A program made the position numbers and the translations under genes. A stretch of 64,000 nt of DNA from Pseudomonas sp. DNDY-54 (GTDB lineage: Bacteria > Pseudomonadota > Gammaproteobacteria > Pseudomonadales > Pseudomonadaceae): contig NZ_CP082271.1 in NCBI RefSeq assembly GCF_019880365.1, forward strand, positions 3,100,001 through 3,164,000, in the 5' to 3' direction. The notes under the pieces are model-generated. The model had not been told where the DNA came from. It did not search any database and saw only the letters and a list, made by a program, of their open reading frames with translations. This document shows positions 42,068 to 51,288 of this stretch, piece by piece (position 1 is the stretch's first letter; each line of letters opens with the position of its first letter).

Positions 42068-42448
42068 ATGCTCTATCGTCTGGCGGCCGATGCGGTGCTA
42101 ATTGCGCATCTTGCTTTCATCATCTTCGTGCTCTTGGGCGGGCTGTTGGTAGCGTGGCAACGCCGCTTGCTGTGGCTCCATGTGCCCGCTGTGGCCTGGG
42201 GAATTTTCGTTGAACTGACCGGGCGATTGTGTCCACTGACGCACTGGGAAAACTATTTTCGACGCCTGGCAGGTGGCGCCGGCTATGAAGCCAGTTTCGT
42301 CGAGCAATACCTGCTGCCGTTGATCTACCCAAGCTGGCTGAGCGTCCCGGTGCAGTATGTGCTGGCCGCCATCGTGGTGCTCGTCAATCTGCTGATCTAT
42401 GGCTGGCTGATATGGCGCCGGCGCCATAGGCCAGCAGTCTCGGGCTGA
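42068..42448 (+). CDS. DUF2784 family membrane protein
   Basis: A 126-residue protein with three or four membrane segments and the DUF2784 core GRLCPLTHWEN followed by SFVEQYLLPLIYP. It is translated just after the DUF2238 gene. Function is unknown. It is convergent with the amidase gene, with only 11 bases between the stops, so both ends are well constrained. Confidence 0.85.
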   Translation: MLYRLAADAVLIAHLAFIIFVLLGGLLVAWQRRLLWLHVPAVAWGIFVELTGRLCPLTHWENYFRRLAGGAGYEASFVEQYLLPLIYPSWLSVPVQYVLAAIVVLVNLLIYGWLIWRRRHRPAVSG

Positions 42449-42459
42449 TAGCGCTTTAA

Positions 42460-43254
42460 CTAAAGCTTCAGTTCGAAGGCGTCGCCGTCGTGATACGCGG
42501 GGAATTTGCCACGGAACGCCGCCAGATCCCGAGCGCGCAGTGTGGCGCGAAATACACCTGCAGTATCGCCTGCCTCAAGCAACGGATCACCTAGAAAATC
42601 AAGGACCTGCGTGTCGCCACTGTAGGGGTAACCCTTGCCGTCTTCACCGACTCGATTGACCGCCGCAACGTAGCAGAGATTTTCGATGGCCCGCGCCGGC
42701 AGCAGACGGTTCCAGGCATTGCGGCGCGCTGCTGGCCAATTGGCGGTGTACAGCAGAAGATCGGTGTCGTGCGCATCGCGACTCCAGACCGGGAAGCGCA
42801 GGTCGTAACAGATCAGTGGCCTGACGTGCCAACCCTTAAGCTCGAACAGCGCTTGCTGTTCACCAGCCGTGTAGTGCTTGTGCTCACCCGCCATGCGAAA
42901 CAGGTGACGCTTGTCGTAGTGAGAAATCTCGCCGTTCGGTCGTGCCCAGAGCAGGCGATTGCGGTGGCTTCCGTCCGCGGCTTCGATAATCACGCTTCCG
43001 GTGATCACCGCGTCGAGACGTGCAGCCTGCTCCCGCAGCCAGGCATAGGTCGGGCCCTCCTCCGGTTCAGCCAGCTCAGCGGAGTTCATGGAGAACGCGG
43101 TTGTGAACATTTCGGGCAACACGATGAGGTCAGCGCCGCGGGCCTCATCCAGCAGGCCGACAAAGCGCTCGCGGTTCGCGTTGGCGTCCTGCCAGGCGAG
43201 GCTGGTCTGGATCAAAGCCAATTCAAGGTCGGGTAAATTGTTTAGATCGCGCAT
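42460..43254 (-). CDS. yafV: omega-amidase, nitrilase superfamily (YafV-like)
   Basis: A 264-residue carbon-nitrogen hydrolase. The catalytic triad is visible as Glu in VLPEMFTTAF, Lys in YDKRHLF and Cys in LICYDLRFP. YafV-type omega-amidases hydrolyse the alpha-keto acid amides left by glutamine-type transaminases. The gene directly follows, and overlaps by 13 bases, the aminotransferase gene, an arrangement consistent with a two-enzyme salvage pathway. It is convergent with the DUF2784 gene. Confidence 0.88.
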   Translation of the reverse strand: MRDLNNLPDLELALIQTSLAWQDANANRERFVGLLDEARGADLIVLPEMFTTAFSMNSAELAEPEEGPTYAWLREQAARLDAVITGSVIIEAADGSHRNRLLWARPNGEISHYDKRHLFRMAGEHKHYTAGEQQALFELKGWHVRPLICYDLRFPVWSRDAHDTDLLLYTANWPAARRNAWNRLLPARAIENLCYVAAVNRVGEDGKGYPYSGDTQVLDFLGDPLLEAGDTAGVFRATLRARDLAAFRGKFPAYHDGDAFELKL

Positions 43255-44390
43255 AGTCGTTCCGCTGCCTGGCGCAGCGTCTCCTCTCGTTTCGCGAAGC
43301 AGAAGCGGACCAGCCGCGATTCTGCAGGAGGCGTTTGGTAGAAGACCGAAATCGGAATACTGGCCACGCCGTGCTCACGGGTAAGCCATTCGGCCATGGC
43401 CACATCGTCGAGATCCGGACGGATCGCGGAGTAGTCTGCCAACTGAAAATAGGTGCCGGCGGCGCGGGTAAAGCTGAAGCGCGATCCGGCCAGCAGGTCG
43501 CAGAACAGGTCCCGCTTGGCCTGGTAAAAACCGGGCAGCTCGCTCAGGTGTTCCGGGTGTGCGGCCATGAAGTCTGCAAGGGCCCATTGCAATGGCGTGA
43601 CACCCGTGAAGCTGACGTACTGATGGACTTTGCGCAGCTCGCTGCTCAGCGCGGCTGGCGCCACCACGTACCCCGTCTTCCAGCCAGTCACGTGGTAAGT
43701 CTTGCCGAATGAGCTGACGACGAAGGCTCGCTGATACAGCTCTTCATGGCGCAGCACGCTGGCATGTTCGCGACCGTCGAACACCAAATGCTCGTAGACC
43801 TCGTCGCTGAGCAAATAGATATCGTTGTCGCGGATCAGGTCGGCCAGACGATCCAGGTCGGTCAGATCAATCAATACCCCACTCGGGTTGTGGGGCGTGT
43901 TCAGAACGATCATGCGTGTGCGTGGGGTAATCGCGTCGGCCAGCTTTTGCCAGTCAATGGTGAAATCCGGCAGGCTAAGCGCCTGGTGAACGCAGACGCC
44001 ACCGGCAAGCTCTACGGCCGGCTCGTAGCTGTCGTAGCAGGGATCGAAAACGATCACCTCATCACCTGGACGGATGACGGCATGAATCGCACAGAAAATA
44101 GCCTGGGTCGCTCCAGGTGTGATGGTGATCTCGCTGTCCGCACTGACCTGACGGCCATAGAGCGAGGCGACCTTGATCGCCACCTGCTCGCGCAGCGCTG
44201 GCAAACCGGTCATCGGCGCGTACTGGTTGTGGCCAGCCATAACGTGACGGCTCACCGCGTCACGCAGTGCGTGCGGGCCGTCGAAATCAGGGAATCCCTG
44301 GGACAGGTTTAACGCACCGGTCTCAGCAGCAAGCTGCGACATCGTCGTAAAGATGGTAGTGCCGACGCGAGGAAGTTTGCTGGTGATCAT
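43242..44390 (-). CDS. ybdL: methionine aminotransferase, class I/II (YbdL-like)
   Basis: A 382-residue PLP enzyme. The PLP lysine is in VVSSFGKTYHVTGWK; VLNTPHNPSGVL and the final Arg in RLVRFCFAKR complete the fold type I site. YbdL prefers methionine, and a partner amidase would remove the keto-amide formed from glutamine. I start at the ATG at 44388-44390. Its last 13 bases overlap the start of the yafV-like gene, so the pair is translationally coupled. Confidence 0.88.
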   Translation of the reverse strand: MITSKLPRVGTTIFTTMSQLAAETGALNLSQGFPDFDGPHALRDAVSRHVMAGHNQYAPMTGLPALREQVAIKVASLYGRQVSADSEITITPGATQAIFCAIHAVIRPGDEVIVFDPCYDSYEPAVELAGGVCVHQALSLPDFTIDWQKLADAITPRTRMIVLNTPHNPSGVLIDLTDLDRLADLIRDNDIYLLSDEVYEHLVFDGREHASVLRHEELYQRAFVVSSFGKTYHVTGWKTGYVVAPAALSSELRKVHQYVSFTGVTPLQWALADFMAAHPEHLSELPGFYQAKRDLFCDLLAGSRFSFTRAAGTYFQLADYSAIRPDLDDVAMAEWLTREHGVASIPISVFYQTPPAESRLVRFCFAKREETLRQAAERLCAI

Positions 44391-44468
44391 GATTCGCTCA
44401 GAGCTGAAAGCCAAAATCTGGGAGGCCACATGAGCGCCCCCGAGCGGCGCCCTCTACGCGGCCAGACC

Positions 44469-45947
44469 TTATCGTTTGTCGCGGCGCTTCTTCTCGGCCT
44501 TCTTGTGGTGCGACATGAGACGGCGCTTCTTGTTCACCTGACGGTCGGTAAGCGTGTTCTTCTTGCCCTCGTAGGGGTTCTCTCCGCCCTTGTATTCGAT
44601 GCGAATGGGCGTGCCCACCAGCTTGAGCACACGCCGATAGGTATTCTCCAGGTAGCGCGTATAGGACTTTGGAATTGCGTCGACCTGATTGCCGTGAATG
44701 ATGATCAACGGTGGGTTGGCGCCCCCCAAATGCGCGTATCTGAGTTTGATACGTCGGCTGGCGACCATCGGCGGTGCATGCTCGCGCACCGCATCCTCGA
44801 GAATCTGAGTCAGACGGCTTGTGGGCCAACGAGTGACGGCTGATGTGAACGAAGCCTGTACTGATTTATAGAGATTGCCGACGCCGGTGCCGTGCTTGGC
44901 GGAGATGAAATGGATGTCGGCGAATTCAACGAAGAACAATCGGCGTTCCAGCTCGGTCTTCACGTAATCCCGCTCGCTCGGCTCCATGCCGTCCCACTTG
45001 TTCAGCGCAATCACCAGCGCCCGTCCGCTTTCGAGAACGAAGCCGAGCAGATTGAGATCGTGCTCAACTACACCCTCCCGCGCATCCATGACGAAGATCA
45101 CCACGTTGGCGTCCTGGATCGCCTGCAACGTCTTGACCACGGAGAACTTTTCTACCGCCTCGAAGATCTTGCCCCGGCGCCGGACGCCGGCGGTATCGAT
45201 CAGCGTGTATTTTTCATCACCACGTTCGAAGGGAATGTAGATGCTGTCGCGGGTAGTGCCTGCCTGGTCATAGACGATGACACGCTCTTCGCCAAGCATG
45301 CGGTTGACCAGCGTCGACTTGCCCACGTTGGGGCGGCCGATGATTGCGATCTTGATGCCGTCCTTTTCGCTAGGCCCGGGAATACGCTTGAGCTCTTCGC
45401 CCTCGGCGACCGGCTCGCTCTCTTCACCCTCGCCTTCTACGTCTTCGGCATTATCTTTGGGGAATACCCCAAGCGCCTGTTCCAGCATGTGCGTTATGCC
45501 GCGACCATGCGCAGCGGCAATCGGCAACGCATCACCGAGACCCAGCGGGCTGAACTCAGCTCGCGCAATGTCCGGGTCGATACTGTCGACCTTGTTCGCC
45601 ACCAGAAAATGACGCTTGTTCATCTTGCGTAGGTGTTCGGCGATCATCTGGTCGCCCGGCGTCATGCCGGCGCGCGCATCGACCATGAACATTACCGCAT
45701 CGGCTTCCTGCATGGCCTGCAGCGACTGCTCAGCCATCTTGGCGTCAATGCCTTCCTCATCACCAGTCAGGCCCCCGGTGTCGATCACGATATAGGTGCG
45801 ACCCTGCCATTTGGCCTCGCCATACTGCCGATCTCGGGTCAGGCCGGCGTATTCCGCGACGATGGCATCACGGCTTTTGGTCAGACGGTTAAACAGGGTG
45901 GACTTGCCGACGTTCGGGCGACCCACCAGGGCGATTACGGGAACCAT
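44469..45947 (-). CDS. der: GTPase Der (EngA)
   Basis: A 492-residue ribosome-assembly GTPase with two G domains, each opening GRPNVGKST (near residues 8-16 and in the middle), with NKWD and NKVD specificity motifs, and a C-terminal KH-like domain ending in a Lys/Arg-rich tail. It acts on the 50S subunit. The ATG at 45947 is preceded by GGAG; an upstream GTG is less likely. It is the last gene of the bamB cluster, separated by two hairpins. Confidence 0.97.
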   Translation of the reverse strand: MVPVIALVGRPNVGKSTLFNRLTKSRDAIVAEYAGLTRDRQYGEAKWQGRTYIVIDTGGLTGDEEGIDAKMAEQSLQAMQEADAVMFMVDARAGMTPGDQMIAEHLRKMNKRHFLVANKVDSIDPDIARAEFSPLGLGDALPIAAAHGRGITHMLEQALGVFPKDNAEDVEGEGEESEPVAEGEELKRIPGPSEKDGIKIAIIGRPNVGKSTLVNRMLGEERVIVYDQAGTTRDSIYIPFERGDEKYTLIDTAGVRRRGKIFEAVEKFSVVKTLQAIQDANVVIFVMDAREGVVEHDLNLLGFVLESGRALVIALNKWDGMEPSERDYVKTELERRLFFVEFADIHFISAKHGTGVGNLYKSVQASFTSAVTRWPTSRLTQILEDAVREHAPPMVASRRIKLRYAHLGGANPPLIIIHGNQVDAIPKSYTRYLENTYRRVLKLVGTPIRIEYKGGENPYEGKKNTLTDRQVNKKRRLMSHHKKAEKKRRDKR

Positions 45948-45982
45948 ACGGCTCTCCACTGCGATATTTCAGAAAACACAAA

Positions 45983-46003
45983 GGCCGCTGCGAGGCAGCG
46001 GCC
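45983..46003 (-). terminator. hairpin between bamB and der
   Basis: GGCCGCTGC and GCAGCGGCC form a perfect 9-bp stem with a 3-base loop; on the minus strand it is followed by TTTGTGTTTT. A second hairpin (GCTCTG/CAGAGC, 46014-46031) sits beside it. They probably reduce read-through from bamB into der. Confidence 0.6.
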
Positions 46004-46051
46004 GAATTTTAGGCGCTCTGCGCAAGCAGAGCAGCAGACACGTGTGAAACG

Positions 46052-47200
46052 TTAGTCCGCCTGGCGAATGGTCAAGGCCACAAGCTTGCCATCGTTACCG
46101 TAGGCATACAGCCAGTCACCCTCCACAACAGGGCGGGCACGAACGCCGGCGCTATCGATTCGTGTGCGCGCGACAAAACGTCCGTCGACCTGACTGAGAA
46201 AATGCAGATAGCCCTCTTTGTCACCGACCGCGACGTAGCTGGAAAATACGGCAGGGGCCGAAAGCTGGCGGCGCATCAACGAGTCATTTGTCCACAACAC
46301 GGTCGTCGAGCGTTCATCAATGCCCACCACCGTCCCATCAGCCTGGCTCAGGTAGACACTTCCGTATCCCAACGCAACGCCAGTTGCTGTAGACGCATCG
46401 CGTTGCCAGAGGATCCGACCGCTCTCCACATCCAGTGCAGCTGCGCGACCCTGGAAAGAGGCGACATAGAGTGTCCCGCCAGAAAGCAAAAGCCCACCGT
46501 CTATGTCCACGACACGCTCAAGCTCGGAACGGCCCTGCGGAACTGCAACACGTTGCTCCCAAATCGGCAGTCCCCGACGGGTGTCCAAGGCCACAACCTT
46601 TCCACTGGAAAGGCCGGCGATCGCCAGCTCATTTGTCAGCAACGGCGCGCCAGTCCCCCGCAGGGTCAGTACAGCCGGAGAGCTTTCGTAGCTCCAGCGT
46701 TGCGCACCGGTGTCGATTTCCAACGCAATGACTCGGTCATCCTGGGTCTGAACCACTACCACATCGCCGTTGACGGCAGGCGCGGCGAGAACCTCGCTGC
46801 TAACCTGGCTACGCCACCGCTCTTCACCCGTCGACACGTCCAGAGCCAGCACTTCCCCGCGCAGGGTACCGACCAGAACCAGACCATAGCCAGCGCCAAC
46901 CGCACCAGAGATCGGGACCTCCAGATCGTTCTTCCAGTTGACCTTGCCGGTCATGCGATCCATAGCCACGACCAGCCCTTCGACGTCGGCGGCGAATATC
47001 TCATTGCCGTACACAACCGGGGCGAGCAGGTTGTAAGTCTCGCCCTGGCCGTCACCAATCGAGCGACTCCACTCCTCGCTCAACCGTATCTCGGCGTCAA
47101 ACTTGACCAGCTCGGCGGGTTCGGGTTCTTTTTTGTCATTGCTGCTGCAACCAGCAGCCAAGACGGCCAAGGTCAGCAGTGCGGCAGTTTTCCAACGCAT
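46052..47200 (-). CDS. bamB: outer membrane assembly lipoprotein BamB
   Basis: A 382-residue lipoprotein of the BAM complex that inserts beta-barrel proteins. The signal ends in a lipobox with Cys18 (VLAAGC), and the rest is a beta-propeller of PQQ-like repeats (GKVNWKNDLEVP, GEERWRSQVSS, GAQRWSYESS and so on). The start at 47200 gives the lipobox its proper place; the longer reading to 47218 adds six residues. It follows the yfgM gene by four bases. Confidence 0.96.
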   Translation of the reverse strand: MRWKTAALLTLAVLAAGCSSNDKKEPEPAELVKFDAEIRLSEEWSRSIGDGQGETYNLLAPVVYGNEIFAADVEGLVVAMDRMTGKVNWKNDLEVPISGAVGAGYGLVLVGTLRGEVLALDVSTGEERWRSQVSSEVLAAPAVNGDVVVVQTQDDRVIALEIDTGAQRWSYESSPAVLTLRGTGAPLLTNELAIAGLSSGKVVALDTRRGLPIWEQRVAVPQGRSELERVVDIDGGLLLSGGTLYVASFQGRAAALDVESGRILWQRDASTATGVALGYGSVYLSQADGTVVGIDERSTTVLWTNDSLMRRQLSAPAVFSSYVAVGDKEGYLHFLSQVDGRFVARTRIDSAGVRARPVVEGDWLYAYGNDGKLVALTIRQAD

Positions 47201-47204
47201 CAAT

Positions 47205-47846
47205 TCACGCCTCTCCACGAGCCAGGTCGTCCAGTTTCAGCTGCAGGCCACCGATAGCGGCATCCTGTGACAGCGATTCTTTTGCTTTGGAATAGGCGGC
47301 GTGGGCCTCGTCATGACGCCCCAGCTTGACCAGCAAATCACCCCGCAACTCTTCACGACTGGCAGCAAACGCCTCGACCGCTTCACCGTCCAACAGCACG
47401 AGTCCTTCTTCGGCCTTGTCCTGTGCTGCCAGAACGCGGGCCAGACGCTGGCGAGCCAGCTCCTCGAGTACTTGGTCCGCAGGCTTATCCAGCACGGCCT
47501 GCAGCTCCGTCTGAGCCTCATCGAGCCGCCCGGATTCGACTGCCACTTTGGCCACGAAAAGACTGCCGTACTGAGCGTAATGTGAGCCAGCGAACTCTTT
47601 CTGCAGCAAGTTGCCCAGACGCGACACTTCGGCGGCATCCACACCGCCTTCCTCTAGCGCGGCGTTCAACAACTGCTGATAAACCGCGGATGCGTTCTGT
47701 GCCTGAGTACGCTGGTGCTTCTGCCAAAACTGCCAGCCAAACACCAGCACCAGAGCGAGTGCGCCGCCCAAAAGCAACGGCATGCCGTTGCGCTGCCACC
47801 ATTCCTTGATCTGCGCCAGCTGTTCTTCATCGGTACCCGAGGTCAC
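47205..47846 (-). CDS. yfgM: YfgM-like ancillary SecYEG translocon subunit
   Basis: A 213-residue protein with an N-terminal transmembrane helix (GMPLLLGGALALVLVFGWQFW) and a periplasmic TPR-like helical domain. It matches YfgM, which links the Sec translocon to periplasmic chaperones such as PpiD. It is conserved upstream of bamB and downstream of hisS, as here, and translated close to both. Confidence 0.9.
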   Translation of the reverse strand: MTSGTDEEQLAQIKEWWQRNGMPLLLGGALALVLVFGWQFWQKHQRTQAQNASAVYQQLLNAALEEGGVDAAEVSRLGNLLQKEFAGSHYAQYGSLFVAKVAVESGRLDEAQTELQAVLDKPADQVLEELARQRLARVLAAQDKAEEGLVLLDGEAVEAFAASREELRGDLLVKLGRHDEAHAAYSKAKESLSQDAAIGGLQLKLDDLARGEA

Positions 47847-47887
47847 ACTGTCACTCCTTTACAATCGCTGAATTCAGACCTGTCTGC

Positions 47888-49171
47888 TTAACCCAGGCAG
47901 GCCGCCAGACGCTCGGGTAGAGCATCCCAGGCAATGCTTTGTTGTTCGCTGTCATCGCGCAACGGTTTGCAACCTACCACGCGTCCAGCCAGTTCGTCGT
48001 CACCCAGAATCAGTGCGAAGCGAGCACCGCTCTTGTCAGCCTTCTTGAACTGGCTCTTAAAGCTACCGCCACCGGCATTCACCAGAAGGCGCAGACCCGG
48101 CAAGGCGTCACGAAGCCGCTCGGCCAACCCCAGCGCCGCCAGTTCCGCCGCTTCGCCGAACGCACAGATGAACGCATGTGCTGGCGGGTTAAGCTCATCA
48201 GGAACAAGCTCAAGAGTGTCCAGCAAAAGCACCAGGCGTTCGATGCCCATTGCAAAACCGACACCCGGCGTCGGCTTACCGCCGAATTGGCTGACGAGTC
48301 CGTCATAGCGACCGCCAGCGCAGACGGTGCCCTGCGAGCCTAGCTTGTCAGTTACCCACTCAAAGACAGTACGCCCGTAATAGTCCAAACCCCGGACCAA
48401 CTTCGGGTTGACCTCATAGCCGATGCCTGCCGCTTCAAGTCGAGCCTTCAGACCTTCGAAGTGTGCGCGCGATTCCTCGTCCAGGTAGTCATGCAAGGTC
48501 GGCGCATCACCCAGCAATGCCTGCGTTTGCGCATTCTTGCTGTCCAGAATACGCAGCGGGTTGCTGGTGAGACGACGCTGACTGTCTTCGTCGAGCTGCT
48601 CGAAATGCTGTTGCAGATAAGCCACCAACGCGTCTCGGTACCGCGCGCGTGCCTCACTGGAACCCAAGCTGTTCAGTTGCAATGTGACTGCATCGGACAT
48701 GCCGAGCTTCTTCCACAGCCGAGCGGTCAAGACGATCAGTTCGGCGTCCACATCCGGGCCAGGCTGGTTGAAGACTTCCACGCCAACCTGGTGGAATTGG
48801 CGATAGCGACCTTTTTGCGGCTTCTCGTAGCGAAACATCGGCCCCGCGTACCAAAGCTTCTGCACCTGCCCGCCGCCCGTCATGCCATGTTCAAGCACAG
48901 CACGCACGCAACCCGCAGTGCCTTCGGGTCGTAGCGTCAGCGACTCTTCGTTCCGATCAAGGAACGTGTACATTTCCTTATCGACTACGTCGGTGCCCTC
49001 GCCGATGCCACGCGCGAACAGATCGGTGAACTCGAGGATCGGCAGTCGGATCTCGCTATAGCCATAGCTGTCGAGCAGCTGTGCGAACGTTGTTTCAAGG
49101 TAGCGCCAGACCGGCGTTTGCGCCGGCAGGATATCGTTCATGCCACGAATGGCTTGCAGGGACTTGCTCAA
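47888..49171 (-). CDS. hisS: histidyl-tRNA synthetase
   Basis: A 427-residue class II synthetase that charges tRNA-His. Motif 2 and 3 regions and the HisA/HisB signatures (LVRGLDYYGRTVFEW and GRYDGLVSQFGG) are clear; the C-terminal anticodon domain ends in the window. The start codon follows a good ribosome site 12 bases after the ispG stop. It sits in the standard ispG-hisS-yfgM-bamB-der order. Confidence 0.97.
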   Translation of the reverse strand: MSKSLQAIRGMNDILPAQTPVWRYLETTFAQLLDSYGYSEIRLPILEFTDLFARGIGEGTDVVDKEMYTFLDRNEESLTLRPEGTAGCVRAVLEHGMTGGGQVQKLWYAGPMFRYEKPQKGRYRQFHQVGVEVFNQPGPDVDAELIVLTARLWKKLGMSDAVTLQLNSLGSSEARARYRDALVAYLQQHFEQLDEDSQRRLTSNPLRILDSKNAQTQALLGDAPTLHDYLDEESRAHFEGLKARLEAAGIGYEVNPKLVRGLDYYGRTVFEWVTDKLGSQGTVCAGGRYDGLVSQFGGKPTPGVGFAMGIERLVLLLDTLELVPDELNPPAHAFICAFGEAAELAALGLAERLRDALPGLRLLVNAGGGSFKSQFKKADKSGARFALILGDDELAGRVVGCKPLRDDSEQQSIAWDALPERLAACLG

Positions 49172-49183
49172 TTGGGTTCCTTA

Positions 49184-50296
49184 TCAGCTGCGCACGATCA
49201 GCGCGGCATCGGTCTCAGCCTTCTCGCTGGCCTTGCGACGAATCAACTGTTCCAACTCGTCAACCAGATTGTCGTTGCTCAGCTTCTGCGCAGGCTTGCC
49301 GTCGATGTAGATGAGATTGTTCGGCGTGCCGCCCGTAAGGCCAATGTGGGCTTCCTTGGCCTCCCCCGGGCCGTTAACGACGCAGCCAATAACCGCGACG
49401 TCCATCGGCACCAATAAATCGTCGAGCCGGCCTTCAAGCTCATTCATGGTCTTGACCACGTCAAAGTTCTGCCGCGAACAGCTCGGGCACGCAATGAAGT
49501 TGATACCGCGTGAACGCAGACGCAAGGATTTCAGGATATCGAAGCCGACCTTGATCTCTTCGACCGGGTCGGCTGCAAGCGAGATTCGGATGGTGTCGCC
49601 GATACCTTCAGCCAGCAACATCCCTAGGCCAACCGCCGACTTCACCGTTCCCGAGCGCAAACCACCGGCCTCGGTGATACCCAAGTGCAACGGCTGTTCG
49701 ATCTTGTCAGCCAGTAACCGATACGCTGCCACGGCCATGAACACGTCAGAAGCCTTAACGCTGACTTTGAAATCCGGAAAATTCAGGCGGTCGAGGTGCT
49801 CGACATGGCGCAGTGCGGATTCCACCAGCGCCTCGGGCGTCGGTTCACCGTATTTCTTCTGCAGGTCCTTTTCCAGCGAGCCGGCATTGACGCCAATGCG
49901 AATCGGGATACCCCTGTCGCGCGCCGCTTCGACCACCGCTCGCACGCGATCCTCGCGTCCAATGTTGCCGGGGTTGATACGCAGGCAATCGACGCCAAGC
50001 TCGGCAACACGCAGCGCGATCTGATAATCGAAATGAATATCCGCTACCAGAGGCACACCGACACGCTGCTTGATCTTGCCAAACGCCTCGGCTGCCTCCA
50101 TCGAGGGAACCGAAACTCGGACGATGTCAGCACCCGCATCTTGTAATCGCTGAATCTGAGCAACGGTCGCGTCAACATCGCAGGTTTCGGTATTGGTCAT
50201 GCTCTGCACCGCAATTGGCGCATCGCCACCGACCGGTACGTTACCTACCCAGATCTTGCGGGTTTGGCGACGTTTGATGGGGGACTCACTATGCAT
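49184..50296 (-). CDS. ispG: 4-hydroxy-3-methylbut-2-enyl diphosphate synthase
   Basis: A 370-residue 4Fe-4S enzyme of the MEP isoprenoid pathway, converting MEcPP to HMBPP. The TIM-barrel part includes GNVPVGGDAPIAVQSM and the reductase-like part has CPSC and later CVVNGPGEAK, with the cluster cysteines. It starts two bases after the rodZ stop, so the two are translated together. Confidence 0.96.
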   Translation of the reverse strand: MHSESPIKRRQTRKIWVGNVPVGGDAPIAVQSMTNTETCDVDATVAQIQRLQDAGADIVRVSVPSMEAAEAFGKIKQRVGVPLVADIHFDYQIALRVAELGVDCLRINPGNIGREDRVRAVVEAARDRGIPIRIGVNAGSLEKDLQKKYGEPTPEALVESALRHVEHLDRLNFPDFKVSVKASDVFMAVAAYRLLADKIEQPLHLGITEAGGLRSGTVKSAVGLGMLLAEGIGDTIRISLAADPVEEIKVGFDILKSLRLRSRGINFIACPSCSRQNFDVVKTMNELEGRLDDLLVPMDVAVIGCVVNGPGEAKEAHIGLTGGTPNNLIYIDGKPAQKLSNDNLVDELEQLIRRKASEKAETDAALIVRS

Positions 50297-50298
50297 GA

Positions 50299-51288
50299 TT
50301 ACTGCCCGAGCTTGAGACGCGCAGTCTCGCCGCGCGTTTTGCCAGAAAGACTAACGGCTTCGCCGTTGAAATTGACCTGAACGCCGGACGCGAAGCCCAA
50401 ATGCAGATCCAATGGAGTTTTGCCGACCAGGGAGCGACTGCTCCCGGCTTTCGCCAGTCCGCTGTAAAGCACTTCACCGTCCGCAGCGGTTACGCGGGTC
50501 CAGCAGTCCGCTGAGTAATTGAGCGTCAGACGACCCTCACCCGGCCCAACAACCTCGGATTCGGCCATCGCTGTCGAAGGTGTCTCTACCTCTGGTGGCG
50601 AGGTCGGCGCTTCGCTAGAAACAGGCGCTTCCTCCAGCTCCGCTGTCGGTTCAGTAGGTGTTTCGGCCGCGGCCTGATCGTCTAACGGTAGGCTTTCGTC
50701 GACACCGCTCAACGCCTCTTCGTCCATTGAGGAGGGCATGGAATCAGTCGTGTCACTAGCAGGTGCGACGGGCTCTTCGGCGCGGTCCAGCAGGTGAATC
50801 TCGGTCGTGCCGTCAGCCGCCTCAACCTCGATGCGCTCCAAGGCGGTCACTGAGGGACCCGACTCATTACGGGACGACCGATCCTGCCACCACAAGAAGG
50901 CGCCGACACCTATCACCAGCGTCAAAATAAACGTAAAGAAGCGCACCATGCTACGCGACAACCGCACTGGCTGATCGATGTGGCCAAGGCTGTTTACACT
51001 GCTGCCACTCGCATCCGTACCGGTGTGCTGGTCGAACTGCTGAACGAGACGATTCTGGTCCAACCCCAGCAGCTTGGCGTAAGCACGAACATAGCCCCGC
51101 GCAAATGTATGGCCAGGCAGCTGACTGAAATCACCCGCCTCGATCTGAGCGAGCGAGCGTTCAGACAGATTGAGCTGCTTGGCTACCGAAGGAAGCGACC
51201 AGTTCTTGCTCTCGCGTGCAGTACGGAGCGTGTCGCCGGGATTAGCCAAGGTCGTCGGGGCAGCCGCTTCAGAATGTGGCGCTATCAT
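50299..51288 (-). CDS. rodZ: cell-shape protein RodZ
   Basis: A 329-residue membrane protein linking MreB to the wall machinery. An N-terminal HTH domain (about 20-90: LPSVAKQLNLSERSLAQIEAGDF) binds MreB, a transmembrane segment follows (FFTFILTLVIGVGAFLWW), then a Pro/Ser/Glu-rich linker and a C-terminal DUF4115 domain ending ARLKLGQ. It overlaps the upstream pilF by four bases. The linker is low-complexity and acidic. Confidence 0.92.
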   Translation of the reverse strand: MIAPHSEAAAPTTLANPGDTLRTARESKNWSLPSVAKQLNLSERSLAQIEAGDFSQLPGHTFARGYVRAYAKLLGLDQNRLVQQFDQHTGTDASGSSVNSLGHIDQPVRLSRSMVRFFTFILTLVIGVGAFLWWQDRSSRNESGPSVTALERIEVEAADGTTEIHLLDRAEEPVAPASDTTDSMPSSMDEEALSGVDESLPLDDQAAAETPTEPTAELEEAPVSSEAPTSPPEVETPSTAMAESEVVGPGEGRLTLNYSADCWTRVTAADGEVLYSGLAKAGSSRSLVGKTPLDLHLGFASGVQVNFNGEAVSLSGKTRGETARLKLGQ

